This document shows positions 1-8,193 of a DNA stretch of 64,000 nucleotides, piece after piece; the stretch's first letter is position 1; the number at the start of each line of letters is the position of its first letter. Source of the stretch: an uncultured Pseudomonadota bacterium (GTDB lineage Bacteria > Bdellovibrionota_B > Oligoflexia > Oligoflexales > CAIYRB01). Below the pieces are notes generated by a model. That model was not told the origin of the DNA. It did no database searches and saw nothing but the letters and a program-made list of their open reading frames with translations. The translations under genes and the position numbers were made by a program. Where the stretch lies: contig CAIYRB010000029.1 of assembly GCA_903928445.1 (NCBI GenBank), forward strand, positions 50,504-114,503, in the 5' to 3' direction.

Positions 1-262
1 CGCCGATAGTGATGAGGGTTCGAGACTCTCGTCGCACCTCTTTGATCCGCTCCGCGTCGTCGGGTGTCGTGATTGAACCTTCGACGAGCGACAGGTCGTA
101 TGGCCCGCGCATGACCGCGCGGCTGGCTTCAATGAAATGCGCGATCTTTATCTTTCCAGCTAGGGTTAGGAGCTCATCTTCGCAATCCAGTAGGCTTAGC
201 TGACAGCCGTCGCAGGAGGCAAACTTCCATACCGCCATTTTCTTCAGTCTCTCACGGCGCAT
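1..262 (-). CDS. hyhS: [NiFe] hydrogenase small (delta) subunit, N-terminal part cut by window edge
   Basis: Reading the minus strand from the ATG at 260-262 gives 87 open residues running off the left edge. Residues 16-21 read SCDGCQ, the CxxC of the proximal [4Fe-4S] cluster in hydrogenase small subunits (Oxidored_q6 family), and a VEGS stretch follows near residue 60. In this family the small subunit carries electrons between the [NiFe] site on the large subunit and the flavin/FeS subunits. The start overlaps the stop of the gamma subunit gene by one base (TGATG), so it is translationally coupled. The large subunit gene should lie just outside the window. The assignment to soluble group 3b (sulfhydrogenase type) rests mainly on its beta and gamma neighbours. 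Confidence 0.88.
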   Translation of the reverse strand, partial: MRRERLKKMAVWKFASCDGCQLSLLDCEDELLTLAGKIKIAHFIEASRAVMRGPYDLSLVEGSITTPDDAERIKEVRRESRTLITIG

Positions 263-1164
263 CAGAGCTCCTTAACCGTGAGGAGGTGTTCTACAGCGTC
301 GAACGAAAACACGGGGCCATCGCGGCAAACAAAATAGCGACTCAGTTGGCAGTGACCGCAAAGTCCAACAGCACACTTCATGTTCCGTTCCAAGGAAAGA
401 TAGATGTGTTCTTTGGCGATTCCGAGTTGTAGAAGATCCTGCACGGCATGGCGCATCATGACCTCTGGACCACAAATCATAGCCGCTGCGTTGACTGGAT
501 CTGAGATAGACCGAGGTAGCAGCGAGGTCACGACACCTATTTCGCCGTGCCAAGCCGCCTTAGCTTGGTCTGGGACGCGGTCGACAGTGACTCGCACCTG
601 AATGGACTTGGCGCCGGTGGCATGAGGTTTTTCTCTTTGCCAGCGAGAAAACTCGCTGGCAAAGATTCTATCAGCCGGCGAGCGGGCGCCGCAGTAGATA
701 CCGACCTCGCCAAACGCGTCACGAAATTTCAGCAAGTGATGGATTGCTGGCCTAAGCGGTGCGAGTCCCAGGCCGCCTGCCAGGACTATGACCGACCGTC
801 CATGCAAGGATTCAAGTGGCCAATGTGTGCCGTAAGGTCCTCGCACCCCAAAGCTTTCACCGATACGGAGATTACCGAGAGCCTTGGAAACAGGGCCGAC
901 CCGGCGCACCGTATGAAGCAGTGACCCATCAGAGCCTACGGCGCTCAGCGACACCGGAATTTCACCGATACCATGGACATATAGCATATTGAACTGGCCA
1001 GGGCGGGCTTCTAGCTGCACGCCGCCATCCCCGGAGTGCGCCTTGATCGTCACGGTGTCGGCGGTCTCCCGAGTCTTTCCGGTTACCGTGAAGACCCTTG
1101 GCACAAAGGAATTCTGGCGTGGATCAACCTGCTTCTGGACATTGATCGGCAGGCCGAGACTCAT
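262..1164 (-). CDS. hyhG: Hydrogenase gamma subunit, FAD/NAD(P)-binding with C-terminal [2Fe-2S]
   Basis: A 300-residue ferredoxin-NADP reductase-fold protein that passes electrons between NAD(P)H and the FeS chain of a cytosolic [NiFe] hydrogenase. The FAD-binding beta barrel spans about residues 15-115 and includes [10 protein letters not shown] and EIPVSLS. The NAD(P) domain follows with [14 protein letters not shown]. The C-terminus carries the [2Fe-2S] binding cysteines in CAVGLCGHC plus a later Cys, as in dihydroorotate dehydrogenase electron-transfer subunits. Its ATG lies in an ATGA overlap with the upstream CNBD gene and its stop overlaps the small-subunit start, so the four genes form one coupled operon. 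A hydrogenase role is strongly supported by these neighbours; the sequence alone could also fit a sulfide dehydrogenase gamma subunit. Confidence 0.9.
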   Translation of the reverse strand: MSLGLPINVQKQVDPRQNSFVPRVFTVTGKTRETADTVTIKAHSGDGGVQLEARPGQFNMLYVHGIGEIPVSLSAVGSDGSLLHTVRRVGPVSKALGNLRIGESFGVRGPYGTHWPLESLHGRSVIVLAGGLGLAPLRPAIHHLLKFRDAFGEVGIYCGARSPADRIFASEFSRWQREKPHATGAKSIQVRVTVDRVPDQAKAAWHGEIGVVTSLLPRSISDPVNAAAMICGPEVMMRHAVQDLLQLGIAKEHIYLSLERNMKCAVGLCGHCQLSRYFVCRDGPVFSFDAVEHLLTVKEL

Positions 1165-1631
1165 GCGCTGTGATCTCCATAAAGATCGAGCAGTCTGAGT
1201 CGAGTCGATCTAAGACGATCGACCATCATGCCGGCAAGCCGCTTGGCGACTTCGTAGCCAAGTCTCGGATCTCCTTCGCATTTCTCTCGGAGACACTTGC
1301 CGTTTAGTTCGACAAAAGACGTTCCCTCAAGGGCTTTAATATCGAAGGTCCATTTGTGCGGCGGGAATAGCCAAGACCATCCCGACATATCGCCAGCACC
1401 AAGAGTCTCGACCATCACACCGCCACGTCCAGGAATATTGGTCTCAATCGACACCTTGCCACGGCGAACGAGAAATAACGCTGCGGCCTCGTCGCCTTCG
1501 TGGGCCAGATATTCACCCTTCTCCGCGTATCGATTCTTGGCACAGCCTGCGACAAATCGTGTGAACTCTGCTCCCAGGGCGATAAAGAAGGGATGGCTGG
1601 CGATGAGGTCTTCGATCGTTTGGGTCGTCAT
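1161..1631 (-). CDS. Cyclic-nucleotide-binding-fold protein inside the hydrogenase operon
   Basis: 156 residues. The middle (about 20-130) has the CNBD jelly-roll pattern: KGEYLAHEGDEAAALFLVRRGKVSIE, shown here only as the segment from residue about 37 to 62, then a GDMSGWSWLFPP turn where CRP-family proteins have the phosphate-binding cassette. The arginine that normally contacts the cyclic phosphate is not evident, so a ligand other than cAMP, or purely structural use, is possible. There is no DNA-binding HTH after the domain; the protein ends about 30 residues later in a basic helix. It overlaps hyhB upstream and hyhG downstream by 4 nt each, so it is made together with the hydrogenase and may act as an associated sensor subunit (inference). 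Confidence 0.82.
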   Translation of the reverse strand: MTTQTIEDLIASHPFFIALGAEFTRFVAGCAKNRYAEKGEYLAHEGDEAAALFLVRRGKVSIETNIPGRGGVMVETLGAGDMSGWSWLFPPHKWTFDIKALEGTSFVELNGKCLREKCEGDPRLGYEVAKRLAGMMVDRLRSTRLRLLDLYGDHSA

Positions 1632-2833
1632 GGATGCTCGTACTTTCCAGTCTGCACGCCGGTCACTTCCGGCGAAAGAGTTAGGGCCTCAAGCTCCACG
1701 GTGAGATCGATGCCAACGGGGCACCAGGCGATGCAGCGCCCACAGCCGACGCACCCTGAGCTTCCGAACTGCTCATGCCAAGTGCCCAGCTTATGCGTCA
1801 ACCACTGGCGATAGCGAGATCGCGTAGTCTGACGGACACTACCGCCGTGCAAATAGCTAAAATCCAGGTGGAAGCATGAGTCCCAACGGAGCCAGCGTTC
1901 GGCGACATCTCCTGATAGGTCACTGGTGTCTTCGATGTTTGTACAAAAGCACGTCGGACAAACCAGCGTGCAATTAGCACAGCTTAAGCAACGCGAGGCC
2001 ACTTCGTCCCAGTGCGGGTGCTCAAGGCTGTCTTGGAATAACTGTGCGGGCTTATCCAGCTTGAGATGCCTCCTCATCAGCGCCGCAGTGGTGTCGCTCT
2101 GCTGCCGAACGGCGTCGCACTCTTCCTCCGTTGCAAGCTGCCTTGGTATATGGCTTGCGATATCAGCGCCCCTCTCGCTGCGTGCCTCGATCGTGAAATG
2201 GTGGTCATCTTCGGAGGGAAACTCAGTAAGCGCAAGGTCGTAGCCAACACCTGATGAACCCGGCGGACCCAGCGCAGGTCCGGTGCCCATAGAAGTACAA
2301 AAGCAAGTCGCTGCCGACTGGGCGCAGGTCACACCCACGAGAAAGGGTGTGGCGACCCTGCACTTAGCGTCTATTAAATCGTTTGCCGGTTGACCGCTGA
2401 CCTCTCGCACTCGCTCCTGCACCCGTATGGCCGCCAATTCGCAGGCGCGCACTCCGATGAAGGCAAGCTGCTGCGGGCCGCCGCCCAGCCGTTCAGGTTG
2501 TTCTATGGTAAAGGTCGCGCCTTGGCGCCGCGCGCGCCAAAGGAGCTGGCGTTGCGGCGTCAGAAACTTCTTCCACGACTCAGGCCCAAGGTTGTATCCG
2601 AAGAATGCTTGGTCCGCTCGTCGCCTCAGCCGGTAGCGACCTGCTTCTTGCTCATCGCCCCAACCTACCGGCAGGTCTTCTGGACCATTCAACTCTTCGA
2701 GGATTATCGCCTCCCCCGAAAGCCGCGGTCCGATCGTCAGAAAGTTGGCGGCGTGCAGTGTCGAAAAGAGAGCACCTAGATCTCCTGCTCGCATCCGATA
2801 GGTAACGCCGATATCCGCGCTTAAAGTCGCCAT
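1628..2833 (-). CDS. hyhB: Hydrogenase beta subunit, ferredoxin-type iron-sulfur protein
   Basis: 401 residues. The C-terminal half carries two cysteine clusters typical of [4Fe-4S] ferredoxin domains: CLSCANCTLVCPTCFC (about residues 283-298) and CVGCGRCIAWCP (about 361-372). Extra cysteines in the N-terminal half (CACELAAIRV region and a CFCTSMG segment) fit the HyhB/sulfhydrogenase beta subunit, which couples the flavin subunit to an external electron carrier. Its TGA overlaps the ATG of the CNBD gene. The upstream PEP synthase gene ends 35 bases before it on the same strand, so both may share a transcript. Cytosolic; no signal peptide is visible. Confidence 0.87.
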   Translation of the reverse strand: MATLSADIGVTYRMRAGDLGALFSTLHAANFLTIGPRLSGEAIILEELNGPEDLPVGWGDEQEAGRYRLRRRADQAFFGYNLGPESWKKFLTPQRQLLWRARRQGATFTIEQPERLGGGPQQLAFIGVRACELAAIRVQERVREVSGQPANDLIDAKCRVATPFLVGVTCAQSAATCFCTSMGTGPALGPPGSSGVGYDLALTEFPSEDDHHFTIEARSERGADIASHIPRQLATEEECDAVRQQSDTTAALMRRHLKLDKPAQLFQDSLEHPHWDEVASRCLSCANCTLVCPTCFCTNIEDTSDLSGDVAERWLRWDSCFHLDFSYLHGGSVRQTTRSRYRQWLTHKLGTWHEQFGSSGCVGCGRCIAWCPVGIDLTVELEALTLSPEVTGVQTGKYEHP

Positions 2834-2868
2834 AAGCCCGCATCAGAAAAATAGTTAGCGATCGATTT

Positions 2869-5316
2869 TTAACGATCTCCGTGGGTCTCTTCGGCCTGAG
2901 CGACCAAACGCGCTGTCTTGACGAAGCTGTCAGGATTGAGCGACATGCTATCGATACCAAGCCTCACCAACATGGTGGCAAACTCAGGATAGTCGCTTGG
3001 CGCCTGCCCACAGATGCCGACCTTTCGACCATTGGCGTGAGCAGTCTCAATCACCGTTTCAATCATGCTCGTCACGGCTTTATTGCGTTCGTCGAAAAGT
3101 GGCGCCACAATTTCTGAGTCGCGATCAACACCGAGCACGAGCTGGGTCAGGTCGTTCGAGCCTATAGAGAAACCATCGAAGATCTGGGAAAACCCCTCCG
3201 CCAAGATGACATTGCTGGGAATTTCGCACATGCAGTAAACTTCAAGGCCACGTTCACCGCGCTTCAGGCCATTCGCTTCCATCTCTGCGAGCACCTTTCT
3301 TCCTTCCTCAATCGTCCGACAGAAGGGTATCATCACCTTTAAATTGACGAGTCCCATCTCGTCACGCACGCGGCGGATAGCGGCGCATTCTAGGGCAAAT
3401 CCCTGCCGATAACGTTCATGGTAGTAGCGTGAAGCGCCGCGAAAGCCGAGCATCGGGTTTTCTTCTGCAGGTTCAAAACCACTTCCACCGAGAAGCCCTG
3501 CGTATTCATTGGTCTTGAAGTCGCTGAACCTAATGATAACCTCGCGCGGGTAGAAGGCGGCCGTGATCATTGCGACACCTTCGGCAAGTCTATCGACGAA
3601 GTAATCCGCCTTCCTCGCATATCCCTGCGTCAGCCGCGCAATCTCCCGCTTTTCCTCCCCGCTCGGCAGGTCATCAAATTTGACCAAGGCCATGGGATGA
3701 ACTTTGATCGCATGGGTGATGATGAACTCCATCCGGGCCAACCCGACACCATCGCTAGGCAACAGACCCAGCCGCAGAGCTTCGTCCGGATTAGCCACAT
3801 TCAGCATGATGTTGGTAAACGTCGGTTTGAGTGCTGCCGCGTCGACCTTGCGCCGATTGAACGGTAGTCGCCCTTCATAAACAAATCCGGTGTCACCGTC
3901 AGCACACGAGACGGTAACCAGCTGGCCTGTTTTGAGGTTAGTCGTGGCGCTTTCGGTACCAATCACCGCAGGAATACCCAGCTCCCGGCTGACGATGGCG
4001 GCATGGCAAGTACGACCACCATGATCGGTGACGATGGCAGCGGCGCGCTTCATCGCTGGCTCCCAATCGGGATCAGTCTTCTTCGCCACCAAGACCTCTC
4101 CCTGCTCCAAGCGGCCAAGATCACGTGGATCATCGATCACTCGGACTGGTCCAGCGCCGATCCGGTCGCCCACGGACCGCCCCTGAACCAAGACCTTGGC
4201 ATCAACTCGACTGCCGCCGGCAAGTTCAAAGATTTCCAAGTTCATCGAGTGAAGCAAAGGTCTTTGGGAATGGACGGTCTCTGGCCGCGCTTGCACGATG
4301 AACAAGTCGCCGGTGCGACCGTCCTTAGCCCATTCAATGTCCATCGGCGTCGGACCGCGGCGTTTATCACTGTAGTGCTTCTCGATGCGGCACGCCCAAT
4401 GCGCCAGTTGAATAATATCGTCGTCAGAAACGCTAAGCCTTTCGCGATCGCTGGGCACAACAGGCACAGTGCGCGTCCGCTTACCGGCCCCTGCGTCATA
4501 AATGATCTTGAATTCCTTGCTACCAACTCGTTTTCGAAGAATCGGTGGCTTGCCGAGAGCTAGGGTAGGTTTGAAAACATAGATTTCATCCGGGTCGACG
4601 GCGCCCTGAACCACCGATTCGCCAAGACCATAAGCAGCATTGATCAGCACCACATCGCGAAAACCGGTCTCTGTATCTAGCGTGAACATGACCCCAGCAG
4701 TTGCTAGATCTGACCTCACCATTCGCTGAACACCTACGGATAAACCAACTTTAAAGTGGTCGAAGTGTTTATCGTGTCGATAGGAGATGGCACGGTCCGT
4801 GAACAGCGAGGCAAAACATTGCCTGCACGCCTCTAACAGGGCCGCTTTCCCTTGAACATTGAGAAACGTCTCCTGCTGCCCAGCAAAGCTCGCGTCCGGC
4901 AAGTCTTCCGCCGTGGCGCTGCTGCGTACGGCAACATCGATTAGGGCATTGCTCTGCTCGCAAAGCTGATCGTAGGCTTGAGTGATTTCGGCGGCGACAT
5001 CGACAGGCAAGGGGACGTCGAGAATCAGATGGCGAATTCTGGCGGCGATTTCCTGAAGTTGCTCTGGCGATTGAGTGATCCTAGCGAGCAAATCTTCTAT
5101 CTTGGGTCTCAGCCGACCCTCGTCCAAGTGACGCCAATAAGCAGCCACCGTCACCGCGAAGCCTGGAGGTATCTTGACTCCTTCAGCGCTCAGCTCCCGG
5201 AACATCTCTCCGAGGGAGGCGTTCTTGCCACCGACGGTAGGTACGTCTTCGTAGGTGATCTCACCGAACCCTAAAATGAATTTTAGGGCGCTGTTACTTT
5301 GGCGTTTCGAAGTCAT
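2869..5316 (-). CDS. ppsA: Phosphoenolpyruvate synthase
   Basis: Converts pyruvate, ATP and water to PEP, AMP and phosphate, feeding gluconeogenesis. With the ATG at 5316 the protein has 815 residues, close to the usual 790-800; a longer reading to 5385 lacks a good ribosome site. Visible motifs are the N-terminal GGKNASLGEM ATP-grasp start, the phosphohistidine segment GGRTCHAAIVSRELG, and the C-terminal PEP-binding segments GSNDLTQLVLGVDRDS and GICGQAPSDYP. It is the first gene of the minus-strand run leading into the hydrogenase operon, so hydrogen or NAD(P)H metabolism and PEP supply may be co-regulated (inference). Confidence 0.95.
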   Translation of the reverse strand: MTSKRQSNSALKFILGFGEITYEDVPTVGGKNASLGEMFRELSAEGVKIPPGFAVTVAAYWRHLDEGRLRPKIEDLLARITQSPEQLQEIAARIRHLILDVPLPVDVAAEITQAYDQLCEQSNALIDVAVRSSATAEDLPDASFAGQQETFLNVQGKAALLEACRQCFASLFTDRAISYRHDKHFDHFKVGLSVGVQRMVRSDLATAGVMFTLDTETGFRDVVLINAAYGLGESVVQGAVDPDEIYVFKPTLALGKPPILRKRVGSKEFKIIYDAGAGKRTRTVPVVPSDRERLSVSDDDIIQLAHWACRIEKHYSDKRRGPTPMDIEWAKDGRTGDLFIVQARPETVHSQRPLLHSMNLEIFELAGGSRVDAKVLVQGRSVGDRIGAGPVRVIDDPRDLGRLEQGEVLVAKKTDPDWEPAMKRAAAIVTDHGGRTCHAAIVSRELGIPAVIGTESATTNLKTGQLVTVSCADGDTGFVYEGRLPFNRRKVDAAALKPTFTNIMLNVANPDEALRLGLLPSDGVGLARMEFIITHAIKVHPMALVKFDDLPSGEEKREIARLTQGYARKADYFVDRLAEGVAMITAAFYPREVIIRFSDFKTNEYAGLLGGSGFEPAEENPMLGFRGASRYYHERYRQGFALECAAIRRVRDEMGLVNLKVMIPFCRTIEEGRKVLAEMEANGLKRGERGLEVYCMCEIPSNVILAEGFSQIFDGFSIGSNDLTQLVLGVDRDSEIVAPLFDERNKAVTSMIETVIETAHANGRKVGICGQAPSDYPEFATMLVRLGIDSMSLNPDSFVKTARLVAQAEETHGDR

Positions 5317-5638
5317 ACCCTTTGGTCCTTGTACAATTGAAAATGGGACATGGAGTTCGTCATGTTTGTGCAAGATCAATGCCACCGACTGATTAGATAC
5401 AAAAGCCCTCGGAACCGCATGAGCGTGTCAAATGCTGCGCAATGTTTGGACCCATCGTAGCAATTGCCACAGGCCTACTAGGCCGTTGAAACGCCAGTAT
5501 TGCGCCTAGCCCAGCCAAAGGGCCCCAATTTTTCGTCCGAGGTATCTGCGCGCAAAATGGCACGTTGGCTGCAAGCAATGGGATAGAAGCGACAAGCCAC
5601 ATCCTCACTCTTCGGATCACAACAGCAGGAGCAGCCTA
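5317..5638. other. Divergent intergenic region between ppsA and the erythromycin-esterase gene
   Basis: 322 bases that must contain the promoters of both divergent genes. A perfect 6-bp dyad (GGCCTA C TAGGCC, 5472-5484) sits in the middle. The downstream gene has a good Shine-Dalgarno (AGGAG, 5628-5632). A minus-strand reading frame at 5393-5620 encodes a hydrophobic patch but lacks a convincing ribosome site, so it is not called. I could not identify a clear FNR box (TTGAT-N4-ATCAA) by eye. Confidence 0.4.
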
Positions 5639-7003
5639 ATGATTAACATCGAATCAGAAGGTTATAAAATTCATGTGCTACAAGAGGCGGCGCGACCTTT
5701 ACTTGAGACGGGCGACGACTACGGGGACCTCCTCGCCCTGGTCGGCAATGCAACCATTGTCTTACTTGGCGAGGCAACGCACGGTTCGCATGAATTCTAT
5801 CGCGAGCGCGCCCAAATCACCAAACTCTTGATCCGTAACAAGGGGTTCAAGGCGGTCGCCATCGAAGGCGACTGGCCGGATGCCTACCAGGTCAACCGGT
5901 TTGTACGTGGCCAAAGTGATGACCACGAGGCGATCGATGCACTACGCGGTTTCACCCGCTTCCCTAGTTGGATGTGGGCCAATGCCGACGTCCTCGACTT
6001 CGTTGGGTGGTTGAAAGCACACAACGACTCCCAAGGTCCGGAATCAACCCCGGTCGGCTTCTTTGGCCTAGACCTTTATAGCCTCTACCGCTCAGCGCGT
6101 GAGGTCATCGACTATCTTGAAAGGACTGATGTCGCAGCCGCCGAAAGAGCAAGAGTGCGCTATGGATGTCTGGACCGCTTCGGCAGCGACAGCCAACAAT
6201 ATGCCTATGCAACTGCACTCGGGCTGGCGCCGTCTTGCGAAGAGGCTGTCGTCGCGCAGCTGGTCGATCTGCAGAAGCAGCAAGAACGCTACCGTACCCA
6301 CACGAACAGTGAGTTAGCAGCGGATGCTTACTTCAATGCCGAACAAAACAGCCGACTTGTGCAGTCGGCAGAGCATTACTATCGGACGATGCTCCGTGCT
6401 GAGATTTCATCATGGAACCTTCGCGATGAGCATATGGTCGAAACGGTTGAACACATCCGTCAACATTTGGCGGGAGGCGGCCAGGAACCAAAGATCGTCG
6501 TATGGGCGCACAACTCACACGTCGGCGATGCCAGAGCGACTGATATGTCGCGTCGAGGTGAATTCAATATCGGCGAGCTAACGAGGAAGAGGTACGGTGC
6601 GGGCGCCGATGGCAGTGTGTCTATCGGCTTTACGACCTACCACGGCACCGTCACGGCGGCATCAAAGTGGGATGGTGAGGCTGAGCACAAAACGGTCCGA
6701 CCCGCGCTGAACGGTAGCTATGAAGAGCTCTTTCATTGCACAGGAATTTCCCGCTTCTTCCTTGACCTAAGGCGTAGTTGGGAGGCTGCACGTGTGCTCA
6801 GAGAGCCCATGCTAGAACGGGCAATAGGCGTCCTTTATTTGCCGCAAACGGAGCGTCTCAGCCATTATTTCCATGCGTCTTTGTCGGAGCAATTCGACGC
6901 CGTCATCCACATCGATCGCACCAGGGCCGTCGAGCCGATCGAACACATAACAAGGTGGGACACGGGCACCGAAGCGCCTGAAACCTACCCGAGCGGAGTC
7001 TAG
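5639..7003 (+). CDS. Erythromycin esterase family protein
   Basis: 454 residues, typical length for the Ere/succinoglycan-biosynthesis-like hydrolase family. The N-terminal catalytic stretch GEATHGSHEFYRERA (about residues 43-57) holds the glutamate and histidines of the active site; WAHNSHVGDA near residue 290 gives the second conserved histidine segment. True Ere enzymes open the macrolactone ring of macrolides, but most chromosomal homologues have unknown substrates, and this one sits among stress genes rather than resistance genes. No signal peptide is visible. The ATG is preceded by AGGAG seven bases upstream. A resistance function should not be assumed. Confidence 0.9.
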   Translation: MINIESEGYKIHVLQEAARPLLETGDDYGDLLALVGNATIVLLGEATHGSHEFYRERAQITKLLIRNKGFKAVAIEGDWPDAYQVNRFVRGQSDDHEAIDALRGFTRFPSWMWANADVLDFVGWLKAHNDSQGPESTPVGFFGLDLYSLYRSAREVIDYLERTDVAAAERARVRYGCLDRFGSDSQQYAYATALGLAPSCEEAVVAQLVDLQKQQERYRTHTNSELAADAYFNAEQNSRLVQSAEHYYRTMLRAEISSWNLRDEHMVETVEHIRQHLAGGGQEPKIVVWAHNSHVGDARATDMSRRGEFNIGELTRKRYGAGADGSVSIGFTTYHGTVTAASKWDGEAEHKTVRPALNGSYEELFHCTGISRFFLDLRRSWEAARVLREPMLERAIGVLYLPQTERLSHYFHASLSEQFDAVIHIDRTRAVEPIEHITRWDTGTEAPETYPSGV

Positions 7004-7164
7004 TCTGGCGTTGGGGAGTGGGGCCAATAAGCGCAGAAATCCCAACCTAGGATAGAGTTAAAAGTTCACGCTTTTGATGCAGAATGAATTTAAGGGTGAC
7101 CCTAAAGTGGCAATGAGTCGCATTTTGGCGACATTGTCGCCATTTCCCTTCGATGCAATGTTAG

Positions 7165-7419
7165 CGCCATATAACGCTGTGCACGCTACATAAGGCTGCG
7201 GCCCGATCCTTGCAGAGTTTCCAAGAGCAAGTTGGGGCCGTGGCCATTGCTGCACTGGGCTCCTGTAGCTTCATCACGACTAGCGATGATCGTGAGGTAT
7301 TCTTCGACGCCAATGCCGTCGTCGACGAGATGTTTGAGAGGTTAGTGGTCGGGTCACATGTTCGTCTTTGCGAGGAGTCTGGAGAAAAAGGCCCGCAGGC
7401 AACGACGGTGCGTGCATGA
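7165..7419 (+). pseudogene. Remnant of a ribosome-hibernation factor with cold-shock-like C-terminal domain
   Basis: Frame open from 7165 (after a TAG) to the stop at 7417-7419. Its C-terminal 50 residues include SFITTSDDREVFFDANAVVD and EESGEKGPQATTVR. This matches what I know of the cold-shock-like tail of HPF/RaiA-family proteins in proteobacteria (pattern GFI..DGREIYFHRNSVL ... EEGEKGPQASTV). The upstream part (LHKAAARSLQSFQEQ) resembles the last helix of the HPF domain, but the rest of that domain is missing and no ATG with a ribosome site precedes it; the aromatic RNA-binding residues are partly lost. I read it as a 5'-truncated, decaying gene. A short TTG-started protein from 7210 cannot be excluded. 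The remaining bases of 7004-7492 show no gene. Confidence 0.55.
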
Positions 7420-7492
7420 GCAGCTAACCTACTATCCAGCTAAACAATCTGAATGCCGGCCGCCGGTGGTAGTCCGACGGCCGCAAGACGTA

Positions 7493-7987
7493 TCAATGTT
7501 TGATATGGATCTTCTTAACGTCGTTCTTCGCTTCGGGACTCTTTGGAACCTCGACTGTCAGGACTCCTTTGTCGAATTTTGCTGAAATCTTGTCTTTGTC
7601 GACAGACGTCGGCAACCGGATCGTGCGTTCGAATGAACCGAAGCGCCGCTCGGTAAAATAGCGACCAGCATCCTTAGTTTCCTTCTCTTCCTTTTTTTCG
7701 CCTTTGACCGTCAGGTAGTCCTTATCGACCGAGACTTCGACATCCTTATCGGTGAGTCCAGGAAGTTCAGCTGAAAGGGTAATTTTGTCGTCCGTTTCTT
7801 GGAGGTCAAGACGCGGCACGAAGTCCGTGGCAGTTTCTCCAAGGTCCGAGAATGACAAGAGCGATGGCTCATCTTCGAAGAATTCGCGCATCATCCGGCT
7901 CATGCTGCGCTGGAAATCAGCGAGATCGTCACGACGACGCCAGGGTGCGAGTGCCCGAAGACCACTTGGAACGATGTCTGGTAGCAT
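7493..7987 (-). CDS. Hsp20/alpha-crystallin family small heat-shock protein
   Basis: 164 residues from the ATG at 7987, which follows GGAG with six-base spacing; an ATG 12 bases further up contains that site and is less likely. An acidic/aromatic N-terminal arm (residues 1-45) precedes the alpha-crystallin domain (about 50-150): ATDFVPRLDLQET, the beta sandwich with TLSAELPGL, and the KGVLTVEVPKS strand with the conserved GVL. It ends in a short charged tail. Such ATP-independent holdases form oligomers that keep unfolding proteins soluble. Neighbouring stress genes support a survival role. No CIRCE or other heat-shock operator was recognised upstream. Confidence 0.95.
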   Translation of the reverse strand: MLPDIVPSGLRALAPWRRRDDLADFQRSMSRMMREFFEDEPSLLSFSDLGETATDFVPRLDLQETDDKITLSAELPGLTDKDVEVSVDKDYLTVKGEKKEEKETKDAGRYFTERRFGSFERTIRLPTSVDKDKISAKFDKGVLTVEVPKSPEAKNDVKKIHIKH

Positions 7988-8193
7988 GATTTTCTCCATT
8001 ACAAGTTGGACGATTTAAAATGACACGAAATCCCGCGAGAGGCCCCGCCTCGACGACTGATGCCTGGGACTCCGTGCTCATGAAGCAAGATACATGCCAG
8101 CTCATGAGAGTTGGTTTTCAGACTTTGGCCTGAGCCTCCCAGCGCTGATATCGACATCGAGCAATATTCCTATTGTAGACTTCCTGGAACAGA

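Noticed and set aside
5393..5620. 75-residue minus-strand frame between ppsA and the esterase gene
   Set aside because: It has a hydrophobic patch but no ribosome site or recognisable domain, and it occupies a divergent promoter region.
5639..7003. Macrolide resistance gene
   Set aside because: The family match is real, but most chromosomal members are not resistance enzymes and the context is stress response.
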